Source of the DNA: Arthrobacter sp. zg-Y1110
GTDB taxonomy: Bacteria; Actinomycetota; Actinomycetes; Actinomycetales; Micrococcaceae
DNA length: 64,000 nt
Assembly: GCF_025244865.1 (NCBI RefSeq)
Contig: NZ_CP104272.1
Span: forward strand, 3,038,001-3,102,000
Direction of reading: 5' to 3'
In this document: positions 53,229 through 62,022 of the stretch, piece after piece
Numbering within the stretch: position 1 is the stretch's first letter
Layout: each line of letters starts with the position of its first letter
Program-made: the position numbers and the translations under genes
The notes under the pieces: model-generated
The model's database searches: none
Seen by the model: the letters and a program-made list of their open reading frames with translations, nothing else
What the model was told of the DNA's origin: nothing

Positions 53229-53984
53229 CTAGCGGTTCAGCTCGGCGGAGATCCGCTCCACGGCTGCGCGCAGCAGCGGCACCGCACGGTCCGCGAAGGC
53301 TCCATCCACGCGCGAGACCGGCCCCGAGACGGACACCGCCGACGGTGTGGGCGCGTTGGGGACGGCCATGGCGAAGCAGCGCACCCCGAGCTCCTGTTCC
53401 TGCTCGTCCACGGAGTAGCCGCGCTCCCGGATGCCTTCCAGATCAGCCAGGAGCGCATCGACGCTGCCCAGGCTGTGCCCGGTGGGGGTGGGCATTCCCG
53501 CCCTGCCCACGATGCTGCGGACCTGTTCATCCGGCAGCTGCGCCAGGATCGCCTTGCCGACGCCGGTGTCATGGGTATGCACCCGGCGGCCGACTTCCGT
53601 GAACATCCGCATTGAATGGCGCGAGGGAACCTGGGCCACGTAGACCACCATGTCGGCGTCGAGCACTGCCATGTTGGAGGTCTCGCCCAGATCATCCGCG
53701 AGACCCTTGAGCTGCGGCATCGCCAGCGCGCCGAGCTGCAGGTTGGCGCCTTCCCCGAGCCGGATCAGTTTCGGCCCCAGGGCGTAACGCCGGTTGGGCA
53801 GCTGCCGCGCATAACCCCGGCCCACGAGGGTGCGCAGCAGCCGGTGGATGGTGGGCAGGGGCAGGGAGGTGGAGGCGGCAAGTTCGCTCAGCGTCACTGC
53901 CCCGCCGGCGTCGGCAATCAGCTCCAGCAGTTCAAAGACCCGTTCCACCGACTGCACGCCGGATCCGGCGGCCCGTTCAGCCAT
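53229..53984 (-). CDS. IclR family transcriptional regulator
   Basis: This 251-residue regulator has the N-terminal winged helix LSELAASTSLPLPTIHRLLRTLVGRGYARQLPNRRYALG at about residues 35-75 and an effector-binding domain ending DRAVPLLRAAVERISAELNR. IclR proteins control catabolic genes for acids and sugars. The nearest genes are the heptad-repeat protein and the DHFR-like protein, so the target is unclear. Confidence 0.9.
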   Translation of the reverse strand: MAERAAGSGVQSVERVFELLELIADAGGAVTLSELAASTSLPLPTIHRLLRTLVGRGYARQLPNRRYALGPKLIRLGEGANLQLGALAMPQLKGLADDLGETSNMAVLDADMVVYVAQVPSRHSMRMFTEVGRRVHTHDTGVGKAILAQLPDEQVRSIVGRAGMPTPTGHSLGSVDALLADLEGIRERGYSVDEQEQELGVRCFAMAVPNAPTPSAVSVSGPVSRVDGAFADRAVPLLRAAVERISAELNR

Positions 53985-54064
53985 GATTGCCCCTCCCCAC
54001 GAATTGCCCCCACTTTATCGCAGAGCGGAAAACTTCTTCCTTATTTCGGCAGGACTGAACAGCA

Positions 54065-54694
54065 TCAGACGGACATTCCGGGGCCGGCTTCGGATCCCGT
54101 TTCGGCCGGCAGCGCCGCGGGGTGCAGCGTCACGCAGATGGCACCGGAGCGGGTGGTCTGCGGCTGGGAGACGCTGTAGGAGGCGGCCTCGCGGATGTCT
54201 TCGAAGAGCCGCTTGCCCTGGCCGACCACCACCGGGAAGATCAGCAGCCGGTACGCGTCCACCAGCCCCGCCGCCGCCAGCGCCTGCACCAGCTGATAGC
54301 TGCCGTGCACCTGGAGTTCGCCGCTGCGCCGGGACTTCAGCCGTTCCACGCTCGAGACCAGTTCCCCTTCGAGCAGAAACGTGTTGTGCCAGGGCACCGG
54401 CGGCATTGTGGCGGAGACCAGATACTTCGGCAGGCGGTTCAATGCTGTGGCAATGAAGTCGCCGGGTTGGTTCGCGGCCTCCCAATAGGGCTGCATCATG
54501 TCGTACGTGTTGCGCCCCAGCAGCAGTGCATCGGCCATGCCGTACCACTCGGAGACAATCTGCTCCAGGTCAGGATCAGCAAGCGGAGTCAGCCACCCGC
54601 CGCCGGTGAAACCGCCGGACGGGTCCTCCTCCACGCTGCCCGGAGCCTGCATCACGCCGTTCAACGTCAGGAAAGTGTTGACCGTCAGCTTCAC
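54065..54694 (-). CDS. Dihydrofolate reductase family (RibD C-terminal-like) protein
   Basis: This 209-residue protein has a RibD-C/DHFR-like fold, with LLLGRNTYDMMQPYW at about 76-90 and GSYQLVQALAAAGLVDAYRLLIFPVVVGQGKRLF at about 130-163. It probably binds NADPH and reduces an unknown substrate. It is a stand-alone gene, separated by about 80 bases from the IclR gene on the same strand. Confidence 0.85.
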   Translation of the reverse strand: MKLTVNTFLTLNGVMQAPGSVEEDPSGGFTGGGWLTPLADPDLEQIVSEWYGMADALLLGRNTYDMMQPYWEAANQPGDFIATALNRLPKYLVSATMPPVPWHNTFLLEGELVSSVERLKSRRSGELQVHGSYQLVQALAAAGLVDAYRLLIFPVVVGQGKRLFEDIREAASYSVSQPQTTRSGAICVTLHPAALPAETGSEAGPGMSV

Positions 54695-54790
54695 CGAGCA
54701 CCCCGTTCCTAGGTCCCCCTGCTTCTAGGTTCGGCCCGGCATCCGGGGGTGTCAACGGTCCCCGGCAACGCCCGGGGGCGGGAGCTCCGC

Positions 54791-55339
54791 TTAGGCCCAG
54801 GTGTGCGGAGCGGGGCGGCGGGTGCTCGGCAGCGCGACGGCGGCACGCCACTCGTTGATCCACTCCGGCAGTTCCAGGTCCGACGGCGGGACGGCGCCCA
54901 CGGCCTCGAAGATCTCCTCGTTGCTCACCGGGCCCTTCTTGGATACCAGGCGGGTGCAGATGACGGCGCTGGCATAGATCTCGCCGTCCGCCACCATGCG
55001 CTGCTCGATGTAGATGGCCCGTTCATCAAACCCGATGACCCGGGTTTCAATGCTGTACTGCTGGTGCAGCTGCAGGGATTTACGGAAGCTGATGGTTTCG
55101 TTGTTCGCCACCGGGCTCCAGCCGCGCTTTTTCATGATGTCCCAGACGCCGCTGCGGACCAGCAGGTCAAACCGGCCCAGGTCCATCAGCGAGAAGTACA
55201 TGCCGTTGTTCAGGTGCATCGCAAAGTCGATGTCCGTGACCAGGACCTTCATGGGCACTGAGGAGGTCTCGAAGAAGCCCAGCTTGGGCCGGCGTCGGGC
55301 GCGGAACAGGGTCAGGATGGTGCGCAGAATGAGGTGCAT
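54791..55339 (-). CDS. Hotdog-fold thioesterase family protein
   Basis: This 182-residue acyl-CoA thioesterase-like protein of the 4HBT/THEM6 type contains the TDIDFAMHLNNGMYFSLMDLGR block (about 35-56) and a VADGEIYASAVICTRLVSKKGPVS stretch. The N-terminus (MHLILRTILTLFRARRRP) has a short hydrophobic run and may anchor it to membrane. It probably hydrolyses acyl thioesters; the substrate is unknown. Confidence 0.85.
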   Translation of the reverse strand: MHLILRTILTLFRARRRPKLGFFETSSVPMKVLVTDIDFAMHLNNGMYFSLMDLGRFDLLVRSGVWDIMKKRGWSPVANNETISFRKSLQLHQQYSIETRVIGFDERAIYIEQRMVADGEIYASAVICTRLVSKKGPVSNEEIFEAVGAVPPSDLELPEWINEWRAAVALPSTRRPAPHTWA

Positions 55340-55473
55340 GCCCGCTATATTACCGCTCAGTAACTTAGTGTCGAGGTGCGCCGCGGAATTTTCTTTTCCC
55401 GGTCCGCTGGCGCGCGAACCGGTACCGGCCCCCGCAGTGCGGCGCCCGTCAGCGCCAGGCCCTCAGCGCCGCG

Positions 55474-56565
55474 TCAGCGCCAGGGCTGGACCATGGCCTT
55501 GAGCGCGCCCGGTTCCTGCCCGGCGTCGAGCGCCTCCCGCACCTGGCCGAGCCCGAACTCATGGGTGACCAGTACGTCCAGGTCCACCTTGCCCTCTGCC
55601 ACCAGCGCGATCGCCGTCGGCCAGGTATTGGCGTAGCGGAAGACGCCGGTGAGCCAGATTTCGCGGTTCTGGATCACGCCGACCGGCAGTTCGACGTCCT
55701 CGGCGCCCATGCCCACCAACACTGCCCGGCCGCCCGGGGCCACCGCCCGGATGCCTGCGCGGACCGCACTGGGAGCTCCGGACGCGTCGATGAACGCATC
55801 CACCCCCAGCCCGTCCACCGGCTGCGAGGCATGCAGGGTGTGCGTGGCTCCGTGCCGGGCGGCGAAGTCCAGCCGGTCCTGCGCGATGTCACTGATGTAC
55901 ACGGTGCTGGCACCGAAAGCGCGGGCCACCTGGGCAATAACCACGCCGATCGGCCCGGCCCCGGCTACCAGCACCCGCTGTCCGGGCCCGATACCGGCCT
56001 TCCGGCAGGCCCAGATGCCCACCGAGAGCGGCTCCATCAGGGCGGCGGCTTCGTCCGAAACGGTGTCCGGAACGGCGTGGGCGAAATCGGACTCGATCGC
56101 CACGTATTCGGCAAAGGCGCCGTCGACCGGCGGGGTGGCGTAGAAGGCCATGTCCGGGCACAGGTTGTAGCGGCCCTGCTTGCACTGCTCGCAGCGGCGG
56201 CAGGGTTTCTGCGGCTCGATGGACACGCGCTGGCCGATCCGGACCGGGTCCACGGCGGCGCCGACGGCGGCAATCGTCCCGGACGCTTCGTGCCCCAGCA
56301 CCAGCGGCTCCTCCACGACAAACTGCCCGATCCGCCCGTGCCGGAAATAGTGCACGTCGCTACCGCAGACGCCGACGGCGGCCACCCGGACCAGCACCTC
56401 GTTCGGTGCCAACTGCGGAAGCGGGCGTTCATCGACGGAGAGCTGGTTGGGTGCTTCGCTGCCGGCGTTGCCGTCCGCGGCAGACGGGACCCGCAGGACC
56501 GAGACGCGCATGCTGTCCGGAAGCTCCGGCGTCGGCGTCGCGGCTGGGCTGGTGGAAAGTGACAT
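55474..56565 (-). CDS. Zinc-dependent polyol/sorbitol dehydrogenase-like MDR enzyme
   Basis: This 363-residue medium-chain dehydrogenase has catalytic zinc ligands in VCGSDVHYF and GHEASG, structural-zinc cysteines in CRRCEQCKQGRYNLC (about 110-124), and the coenzyme motif VAGAGPIGVV at about 198. It fits the sorbitol/xylitol (L-iditol) dehydrogenase branch. No sugar transporter is nearby. Confidence 0.88.
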   Translation of the reverse strand: MSLSTSPAATPTPELPDSMRVSVLRVPSAADGNAGSEAPNQLSVDERPLPQLAPNEVLVRVAAVGVCGSDVHYFRHGRIGQFVVEEPLVLGHEASGTIAAVGAAVDPVRIGQRVSIEPQKPCRRCEQCKQGRYNLCPDMAFYATPPVDGAFAEYVAIESDFAHAVPDTVSDEAAALMEPLSVGIWACRKAGIGPGQRVLVAGAGPIGVVIAQVARAFGASTVYISDIAQDRLDFAARHGATHTLHASQPVDGLGVDAFIDASGAPSAVRAGIRAVAPGGRAVLVGMGAEDVELPVGVIQNREIWLTGVFRYANTWPTAIALVAEGKVDLDVLVTHEFGLGQVREALDAGQEPGALKAMVQPWR

Positions 56566-56698
56566 GGCGGTTTCCTCTTCGTTGCGGGTCCGCGGGCATG
56601 GCGGCCCGACGTACTGAGGACTCTAGTCCGGTGCGGGACTGCCTGTCCTTAACGGCGCCGCCCTGTTCCCTCGCAACCAGCCGCGTTACCTTTTCTGC

Positions 56699-56995
56699 AT
56701 GCACACCCTCGTTGTTTTGTTCCGGCAACCGGTGGACCCGGCTGCCTTCCGGCGGCACTACCGCAACGTGCACCTGCCGCTGGTGCGCAACATTCCCGGC
56801 CTCCGCGACCTGCGGGCGTCCGAGGAGCTGAGGTCCGCGGAGGAGCGGCCGCCGTATTTTGCACTGTTTGAAGCCGATTTCGACGACGAATCGGCCATGC
56901 AGGAGTCACTGACCACCGCCGAGGGCCAGGCCGCCAACGCCGATATTCCTCGTTTCGCGACCGGCGGGCTGACCGTGTTCACCTACCGGAACTAG
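56699..56995 (+). CDS. EthD family protein
   Basis: This 98-residue ferredoxin-like-fold protein has the EthD pattern LVVLFRQPVDPAAFRRHYRNVHLPLVRNIPGLRDLR. EthD proteins accompany or support degradation of ethers and aromatics; catalytic activity is uncertain. It stands alone between two leftward genes, and its ATG lacks a strong ribosome-binding site. Confidence 0.85.
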   Translation: MHTLVVLFRQPVDPAAFRRHYRNVHLPLVRNIPGLRDLRASEELRSAEERPPYFALFEADFDDESAMQESLTTAEGQAANADIPRFATGGLTVFTYRN

Positions 56996-57026
56996 GCGCC
57001 GGCGTCTTCCGCGTACCCCGGAAATT

Positions 57027-57722
57027 TCAGTCGTCGTCGCCCGGCGCCGCCCGGAACCCGCGCTGCTTGGCGTCCATCCACAGCACCACGTCCATGGCCC
57101 GCAGCCTGGAAACCCGGACGGGCAGGGCCGCCCGGTCCTGGACCGCGTCCAGGCGCCGGACCAGTTCCCGGTCATTGGCGGTGAGCAGCGCATGCCATTG
57201 CTCCCACTGCGTGAGGGAGGTACCCGCCCCGATGCTGCGGGCCACCATCGAATCCCAGATCGGAATCAGTTTCGGCCGCTTGCGGGCCAGCAGCTTGCTG
57301 GTTTTCATGGGGCCCATCTTCCACTGCCCGCCCCGGTAGCCCCGGAACACGTCCCAGAGCAGCCACGCCGGACTGTCCTTGCCGAGGACGTGGACGTATT
57401 CGACGCCGGTAACGTCCGCCAGCTCCAGGTTCACCGGAATCAGTTCCAGCAGCTCGCCGATCTCCGGGGCCTTGGTCTCGAGCAGCCCCACCACCGCCGG
57501 TCCCTTGATTTCCTCGCCCAGCAGGGCCAGTGCAAGCAGGTCGTCAGCGGTGATCCGGTTGGCGGCCCCCGGGGAGTCTCCGCCGCCGGCCCAGGTGTCG
57601 AACCTCGCCCCGGTCCGCACATGCCCCGAGGTCAGTTTCTGCGTGTAGTAGCGGTGCAGCAGGGCGGCGGCGTCGTCGACGTGGCCGGCGTCGAGGATGG
57701 CTGGAAGGTCCACGGGGTCCAC
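57027..57722 (-). CDS. DUF6308 family protein
   Basis: This 231-residue cytoplasmic protein matches DUF6308, with ARFDTWAGGGDSPGAANRITADDLLALALLGEEI at about residues 39-72. The function is unknown. It starts with GTG one base after the binding-protein stop, so it is translated with the betaine-importer operon. Confidence 0.8.
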   Translation of the reverse strand: MDPVDLPAILDAGHVDDAAALLHRYYTQKLTSGHVRTGARFDTWAGGGDSPGAANRITADDLLALALLGEEIKGPAVVGLLETKAPEIGELLELIPVNLELADVTGVEYVHVLGKDSPAWLLWDVFRGYRGGQWKMGPMKTSKLLARKRPKLIPIWDSMVARSIGAGTSLTQWEQWHALLTANDRELVRRLDAVQDRAALPVRVSRLRAMDVVLWMDAKQRGFRAAPGDDD

Positions 57723-57723
57723 C

Positions 57724-58725
57724 TCACTCGGGAGCGGTAATCAGGCCCTTCTCGACCATCCAGTCGAAGGCGACGTCGGCGGGCTCCTGGCCGTAGACGT
57801 CTACGGCAAGGTTCATCTTGCGCAGTTCCTCGTCCGTTAGCAACGGGGACACCTGCGCGAAGATGTCTACCAGCTCCGGATATTCCTCCAGCGCGTCGGT
57901 GTTGAAGACCGGCGCCGCGTTGTAGGCCGGGAAGTAGGCCAGGTCATCCACGAGCACGGTCAGGCCCAGCGAATCGATCCGTCCGTCCGTGGCAAAGACC
58001 TCGCCGAAGTTGCACTCCCCGGCGTCGGTGGCCGAATACACGGCACCGGTGTCATAGATGCCGATATTGGCGTCCGGCACGCCGTTGGGCGCCCCGCGCG
58101 GTATGCCGTACTTTTCCAGCAGCGGGTTCATGCCGTCCGGACGCGAGTTGAACTCGGCCTCGAGGCAGAACGTGCGCTCCTCCACCGGCAGGTTGGCGAT
58201 GTCGGAGATGCTGTCCACCCCCAGTTCCTCGCCCGCTTCGCTGCGGATGGCCATGGCGTAGGTGTTGTTCAGCGGTGCCGGATCGCCCCACGTGACGCCG
58301 TTGGCAAGGTCCGCGTCATGCACGGCCTGCCATTGTTCCTGCTTGTCGGGGATGCCTTCGCTCTGCCCGAGGTAGGCGATCCACCCGGTGCCGGTGTATT
58401 CCCACGTCATGCCTGCCTGCCCCGATAGGAGCAGCTCCCGGGCCGGCTGGCTGCCGGGCACGTTGGTCAGGTCGGTGACGTCGAAGCCGGCTACCTTGGT
58501 GGCCAGCACCGCGATCTTGCCCAGGATGAGTTGTTCGGTGAAGTTCTTGCTGGTGACGGTGAGTTTCGCGTCGTCGGGCAGGCCCTCAACCGGCTGGATC
58601 AGGCCGGGGTCCGCCTCCGGCACGTAGGAGGCGGCGGGCTGCAGTCCGCAGCCTGCAAGCAGCAGGCCGACGGCGGCGGCTCCTGCGGCAGCGAGGCGGA
58701 CGCGTGCGTTTGGCTGCTTTTTCAT
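57724..58725 (-). CDS. opuCC: Compatible-solute-binding lipoprotein (OpuCC-like)
   Basis: This 333-residue glycine betaine/choline-type binding protein has lipobox LLAGC, Cys at residue 26. VTSKNFTEQLILGKIAVLATKVAG at about 52-75 and WEYTGTGWIAYLGQ at about 110 match the OpuAC/ProX-like fold. Substrates may be glycine betaine, choline or carnitine. It is last of the four transporter genes, overlapping the permease stop by one base. Confidence 0.88.
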   Translation of the reverse strand: MKKQPNARVRLAAAGAAAVGLLLAGCGLQPAASYVPEADPGLIQPVEGLPDDAKLTVTSKNFTEQLILGKIAVLATKVAGFDVTDLTNVPGSQPARELLLSGQAGMTWEYTGTGWIAYLGQSEGIPDKQEQWQAVHDADLANGVTWGDPAPLNNTYAMAIRSEAGEELGVDSISDIANLPVEERTFCLEAEFNSRPDGMNPLLEKYGIPRGAPNGVPDANIGIYDTGAVYSATDAGECNFGEVFATDGRIDSLGLTVLVDDLAYFPAYNAAPVFNTDALEEYPELVDIFAQVSPLLTDEELRKMNLAVDVYGQEPADVAFDWMVEKGLITAPE

Positions 58726-59504
58726 TAGAGTCCCTTCGGCCGGGCGATGTGCTCGACCAGACGGCCGATCCAGTCGACCACCAGGGCCAGCAGCGCCACC
58801 AGCAGGGCTCCGGCCACCAGCACCGTGGTCAGGTTCAGGTTCACGCCGGTGGTGATGAGGATCCCCAGCCCGCCGCCGTTGACGAACGTGGCCAGGGTGG
58901 CAGTGCCCACCAGGAGCACCAGGGCGGTCCGGACGCCGGAGAGCATCACGGGCACCGCGAGCGGCAGTTCCAGCCGAAACAGCACCTGGGCGTTGCTCAT
59001 GCCGACGCCGCGGCCGGCCTCGACGATGCGCGGGTCCACCTGCTGCAGGCCCACCATCGTGTTCCGCATAACCGGCAGCAGGGCGTAGACCACCAGCGCG
59101 CCGATGGCGGCCCGGAAGCCGAACCCGACCCAGAAGGCCAGCAGCACCAGCAGCCCGATGGCCGGCGCGGCCTGGCCGATGTTGGCCAGCGCCATGATCG
59201 GTCCGGTGACCCGGCGCATCCGTCCGCGGGTGAGCAGCACGCCCAGCGGGATGGCGACCACCAGCACGATCACGGCGGACACCCCGGTGAGCAGGAGGTG
59301 CTGGACGGTGTATTCCCACAGTGCTGCGGGGTCCAGCGTGGTGCGCTCGGTGACGCTGAGCTCGGCGGTGGTCAGCCAGAGCATCAGGAGTCCGAAGGCC
59401 ACCGCGATGCCGGCCAGCTGCAGCAGCAGCGGGCGCCACGACGTCGGGCCGGCACCGCTTTCGGCTTCGGTCCGGGCCTGCGCAGCCGTCGAAACGGCGG
59501 TCAT
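58725..59504 (-). CDS. Compatible-solute ABC permease (OpuCB/D-like), second
   Basis: This 259-residue permease has about five to six membrane segments, with EAA-type motif EAGRGVGMSNAQVLFRLELPLAVPVMLSGVR at about residues 165-195. A polar N-terminus of about 30 residues precedes the first helix. Its start overlaps the ATPase stop by four bases. Confidence 0.88.
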   Translation of the reverse strand: MTAVSTAAQARTEAESGAGPTSWRPLLLQLAGIAVAFGLLMLWLTTAELSVTERTTLDPAALWEYTVQHLLLTGVSAVIVLVVAIPLGVLLTRGRMRRVTGPIMALANIGQAAPAIGLLVLLAFWVGFGFRAAIGALVVYALLPVMRNTMVGLQQVDPRIVEAGRGVGMSNAQVLFRLELPLAVPVMLSGVRTALVLLVGTATLATFVNGGGLGILITTGVNLNLTTVLVAGALLVALLALVVDWIGRLVEHIARPKGL

Positions 59505-60784
59505 CGGGTGCCCTGGCCGGCGGCAGCACCGGCGTCGTCCTGCACCGCTGCCTGGGCGTCTGTCTCGGTGCCGCGTCGGATGGCGCCGCTGTTGAGGCCC
59601 ACCGGTGCGCCGGAGGAGCCCTGCTGCGCGGCGTCGTTCGCTGCCGTGATCGCCTCCATCACGGTCTGGACGGTGATCAGGCCGAGGAACCGGTCCCGCG
59701 GCCCCGTCACCAGGGCGGCGCCGGTGCTGGAAACCAGCATGGTGTCCAGCGCGTCATTGAGGGTGGACTGGTTCCCGATCACCGGAAGCTTGGGATCGAC
59801 GATGTCGGTGTGCCGGTCCAGGCGGCTGAGCTGGCGGCGGGAGAGCCACTGGATGGGCCGCTCGCGTTCGTCCAGCACCACGGCGTTCTGCTCGCCGGCG
59901 CCCTGCAGCCGGGAGAGGGTGTCACTGGCGAGGTCTCCGATGGCGGCCGTAATCGGGGACGTCAGCTCCACCTCGTTCACCCGGGTCAGGGTGAGCTGCT
60001 TCAGGCCCGCGCCGGAGCCGATGAAGTTCTCCACGAACTCGTTGGCAGGATTGGCCAGGATCCGTTCCGGGGAGTCGTACTGGACCAGCTGGGCGCCCTC
60101 GTCGAAGATGGCGATCCAGTCCCCCAGCTTCACCGCTTCGTCGAAGTCATGGGTGACGCAGACGATGGTCTTGTGCAGTTCGGACTGGATGTGCAGCAGT
60201 TCGTCCTGCAGCCGCTGGCGGGTGATCGGATCCACGGCGCCGAACGGTTCATCCATGAGCAGCACGGGCGGATCGGCGGCCAGCGCACGGGCCACCCCCA
60301 CGCGCTGCTGCTGCCCGCCGGACAGCTCCTTCGGGTAGCGGTCCCGGTACAGGGCCGGATCCAGGGAGACCAGTTCGAGCAGCTCGTCCACCCGCGCCTG
60401 GATGCGGTCCTTGTCCCAGTTGAGCATCTTGGGCACGACGGCGATGTTCGCCCCCACGGTCATGTGCGGAAAGAGCCCGCCGGCCTGGATGACGTAGCCG
60501 ATCCCGCGGCGCAGCTGGTCGCCGTCGATCCCGGTGACGTCTTCGCCGTCGAGGATGATCCGTCCGCTGGTGGGCTCGATGAGCCGGTTGATCATCTTCA
60601 GCGTGGTGGTCTTGCCGCAGCCCGACGGGCCAACCAGCATCACGATGCTGCCCCGCGGAATCTCCATGGTCAGGCCGCCGACAGCCGGCTTGCCCTGCCC
60701 GGGGAAGCGCTTGGTGACGTCTTCGAGCAGGATGCCGGTGGCGGTGCCTTTGGCGCCGGTGGTTGGGGAAAGAGTCTCAGACAC
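59501..60784 (-). CDS. Compatible-solute ABC transporter ATPase with CBS domains (OpuCA-like)
   Basis: This 427-residue ATPase has Walker A GPSGCGKTT at about residues 51-59, signature ELSGGQQQR at about 150 and Walker B VLLMDEPFGAVDP. CBS-type domains follow at about 270-400, with FLGLITVQTVMEAI near the end; they sense ionic strength in OpuA-type importers. GTG at 60784 is chosen because GAGG lies upstream, giving an eight-base overlap with the preceding permease. Confidence 0.9.
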   Translation of the reverse strand: MSETLSPTTGAKGTATGILLEDVTKRFPGQGKPAVGGLTMEIPRGSIVMLVGPSGCGKTTTLKMINRLIEPTSGRIILDGEDVTGIDGDQLRRGIGYVIQAGGLFPHMTVGANIAVVPKMLNWDKDRIQARVDELLELVSLDPALYRDRYPKELSGGQQQRVGVARALAADPPVLLMDEPFGAVDPITRQRLQDELLHIQSELHKTIVCVTHDFDEAVKLGDWIAIFDEGAQLVQYDSPERILANPANEFVENFIGSGAGLKQLTLTRVNEVELTSPITAAIGDLASDTLSRLQGAGEQNAVVLDERERPIQWLSRRQLSRLDRHTDIVDPKLPVIGNQSTLNDALDTMLVSSTGAALVTGPRDRFLGLITVQTVMEAITAANDAAQQGSSGAPVGLNSGAIRRGTETDAQAAVQDDAGAAAGQGTR

Positions 60785-61418
60785 GGATACCTCGCGGGGT
60801 TGTGAGCCGGCCGAGGCCGACCAGGAGAAGGTCAAGGATCAGGGCCAGCAGGATGACGCCGACGACGCCGACCACCACGGACTCGAGGGAGTTGGCCCCG
60901 CCCAGGCGGGACAGGCCGGTGAAGATGAAGCCGCCCAGTCCCGGCCCGAGGGCGTAGGCCGCGATGGCGGCAATACCCATCACCATCTGGGCGGACACCC
61001 GCACGCCGGCCAGGATGACCGGCCAGGCCAGCGGCAGTTCGATGCGCAGCAGCGTGCGCAGCCGGCTCATGCCGACACCGCGGGCGGATTCAACAACGGT
61101 CGGGGAAATTCCGGCCAGGCCCACCACCGCGTTGCGCAGGATGGGCAGGGTGGCATAGAACGCCACCACGATCACGGCCGGCACGGCACCGAACCCGAAG
61201 GGTGCGATCAGCAGGCCGATCAGGGCGAAGGACGGGAGCGTCAGGCCAACTGCGGAGACGCCGTTGGCCACTCCGCTGAGGGTCTTATTGCGGTAAACCA
61301 GGGCCGCGATAACCACGGCTATGACCGTGGCGAGGATCAGGCACTGGACAACTAGGCTGAAGTGCTGCCATCCGGCGAACAGGATCTGCTGATACCGGTC
61401 CGCCACGAATTCCCACAC
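60777..61418 (-). CDS. Compatible-solute ABC permease (OpuCB/D-like), first
   Basis: This 213-residue permease has ESARGVGMSRLRTLLRIELPLAWPVILAGVRVSAQ, the EAA-like motif, at about residues 110-144. About five membrane segments are present. It is the first gene of the operon, and the promoter must lie in the 61419-61640 stretch. Confidence 0.88.
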   Translation of the reverse strand: MWEFVADRYQQILFAGWQHFSLVVQCLILATVIAVVIAALVYRNKTLSGVANGVSAVGLTLPSFALIGLLIAPFGFGAVPAVIVVAFYATLPILRNAVVGLAGISPTVVESARGVGMSRLRTLLRIELPLAWPVILAGVRVSAQMVMGIAAIAAYALGPGLGGFIFTGLSRLGGANSLESVVVGVVGVILLALILDLLLVGLGRLTTPRGIRV

Positions 61419-61735
61419 ATCAAGACCTCTTCACTTTGGTTGCGTATGTTCCTTGTCGCCGCCCGGCGTTGGTGTCCGAGCTTGGAGTCCGAGCTTGGTG
61501 CCCGAGCGAAAACTACCAAGCAACCTTACCGTTACCTGCCTCACAAAGCGCTCCGGGAAGCTCCAAACCCGTACAACATGGTGTTTTTGCTGCGGGCGGA
61601 GTTAGTGCTGGCCGGCCTGGCCGTCGGCGTGGCCTCACACTCTCTGGAACTCTGGTGGCTGCGGTTGTTACACCGGGAACACCAGCCACACTGGATGGGG
61701 TTTTCTGCCGGCTTCAGTGGCCGGACGCGTTCATA

Positions 61736-61782
61736 GTGCAGTAGATGTCGCCTCACCTGCCCGCGGGCAGCATCTACTGCAC
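61736..61782. repeat. Family A intergenic palindrome, copy 2
   Basis: It spans GTGCAGTAGATG to CATCTACTGCAC, 47 nt. Pairing extends outside the unit (TTCATA against TCTGAA), so the outer stem is about 18 bp with one mismatch. Confidence 0.88.
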
Positions 61783-61808
61783 TCTGAACGTGCGGGCGCG
61801 GGCTCTGG

Positions 61809-61885
61809 TGAGCAGATAACGGGGTTTAGCCGGATCCAGTGAGCAGATAACGGGGTTATTCCACGGAGATAACCCCGCTATCTAC
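61809..61885. repeat. Family B intergenic palindromes, copy 2
   Basis: GTGAGCAGATAACGGGGTT occurs twice in direct orientation (61809-61827 and 61840-61858), 31 bases apart. The second copy pairs with ATAACCCCGCTATCTAC, giving a 43-nt hairpin at 61843-61885. Confidence 0.8.
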
Positions 61886-61900
61886 TCAGTAGACGGATTT

Positions 61901-61957
61901 CCAGGGGAAGGTGCTGCGTCGGGGCGCACGCCAGGGGCAAGGTGCTGCGTCGGGGCG
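61901..61957. repeat. Direct duplication, 2 x about 27 bp
   Basis: CCAGGGG(C)AAGGTGCTGCGT plus CGGGGCG occurs at 61901-61926 and again at 61931-61957, period 30, with one inserted base. Confidence 0.85.
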
Positions 61958-62022
61958 TGCACCGGGACGTCGCCAGCCTCGCGACCGCCGACATCGTTCC
62001 ACCGCTCCTATCCAAATCAGCC

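Larger units (their letters stand above)
61645..61897. repeat. Composite palindromic element, copy at 61.7 kb
   Basis: A diverged leader (GGAACTCTGGTGGCTG... to CGGACGCGTTCA) is followed by a family A palindrome, CGTGCGGGCG and a family B palindrome. The same order and flanks recur at 63698-63905, so the two copies form direct repeats around the permease gene. Confidence 0.75.
61419..62022. other. Gene-free stretch upstream of the betaine importer
   Basis: About 600 bases between leftward genes. It holds a 13-bp tandem repeat GTCCGAGCTTGG(A/T) at 61474-61499, the 61645-61897 element with family A and B palindromes, and a 30-bp-period direct duplication (61901-61957). The importer promoter should lie near 61420-61560. 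No gene is supported. Confidence 0.65.

Noticed and set aside
61362-61736. Plus-strand open frame of 124 codons over the repeat region
   Set aside because: It begins inside the permease gene, has no ribosome-binding site and no recognisable content.
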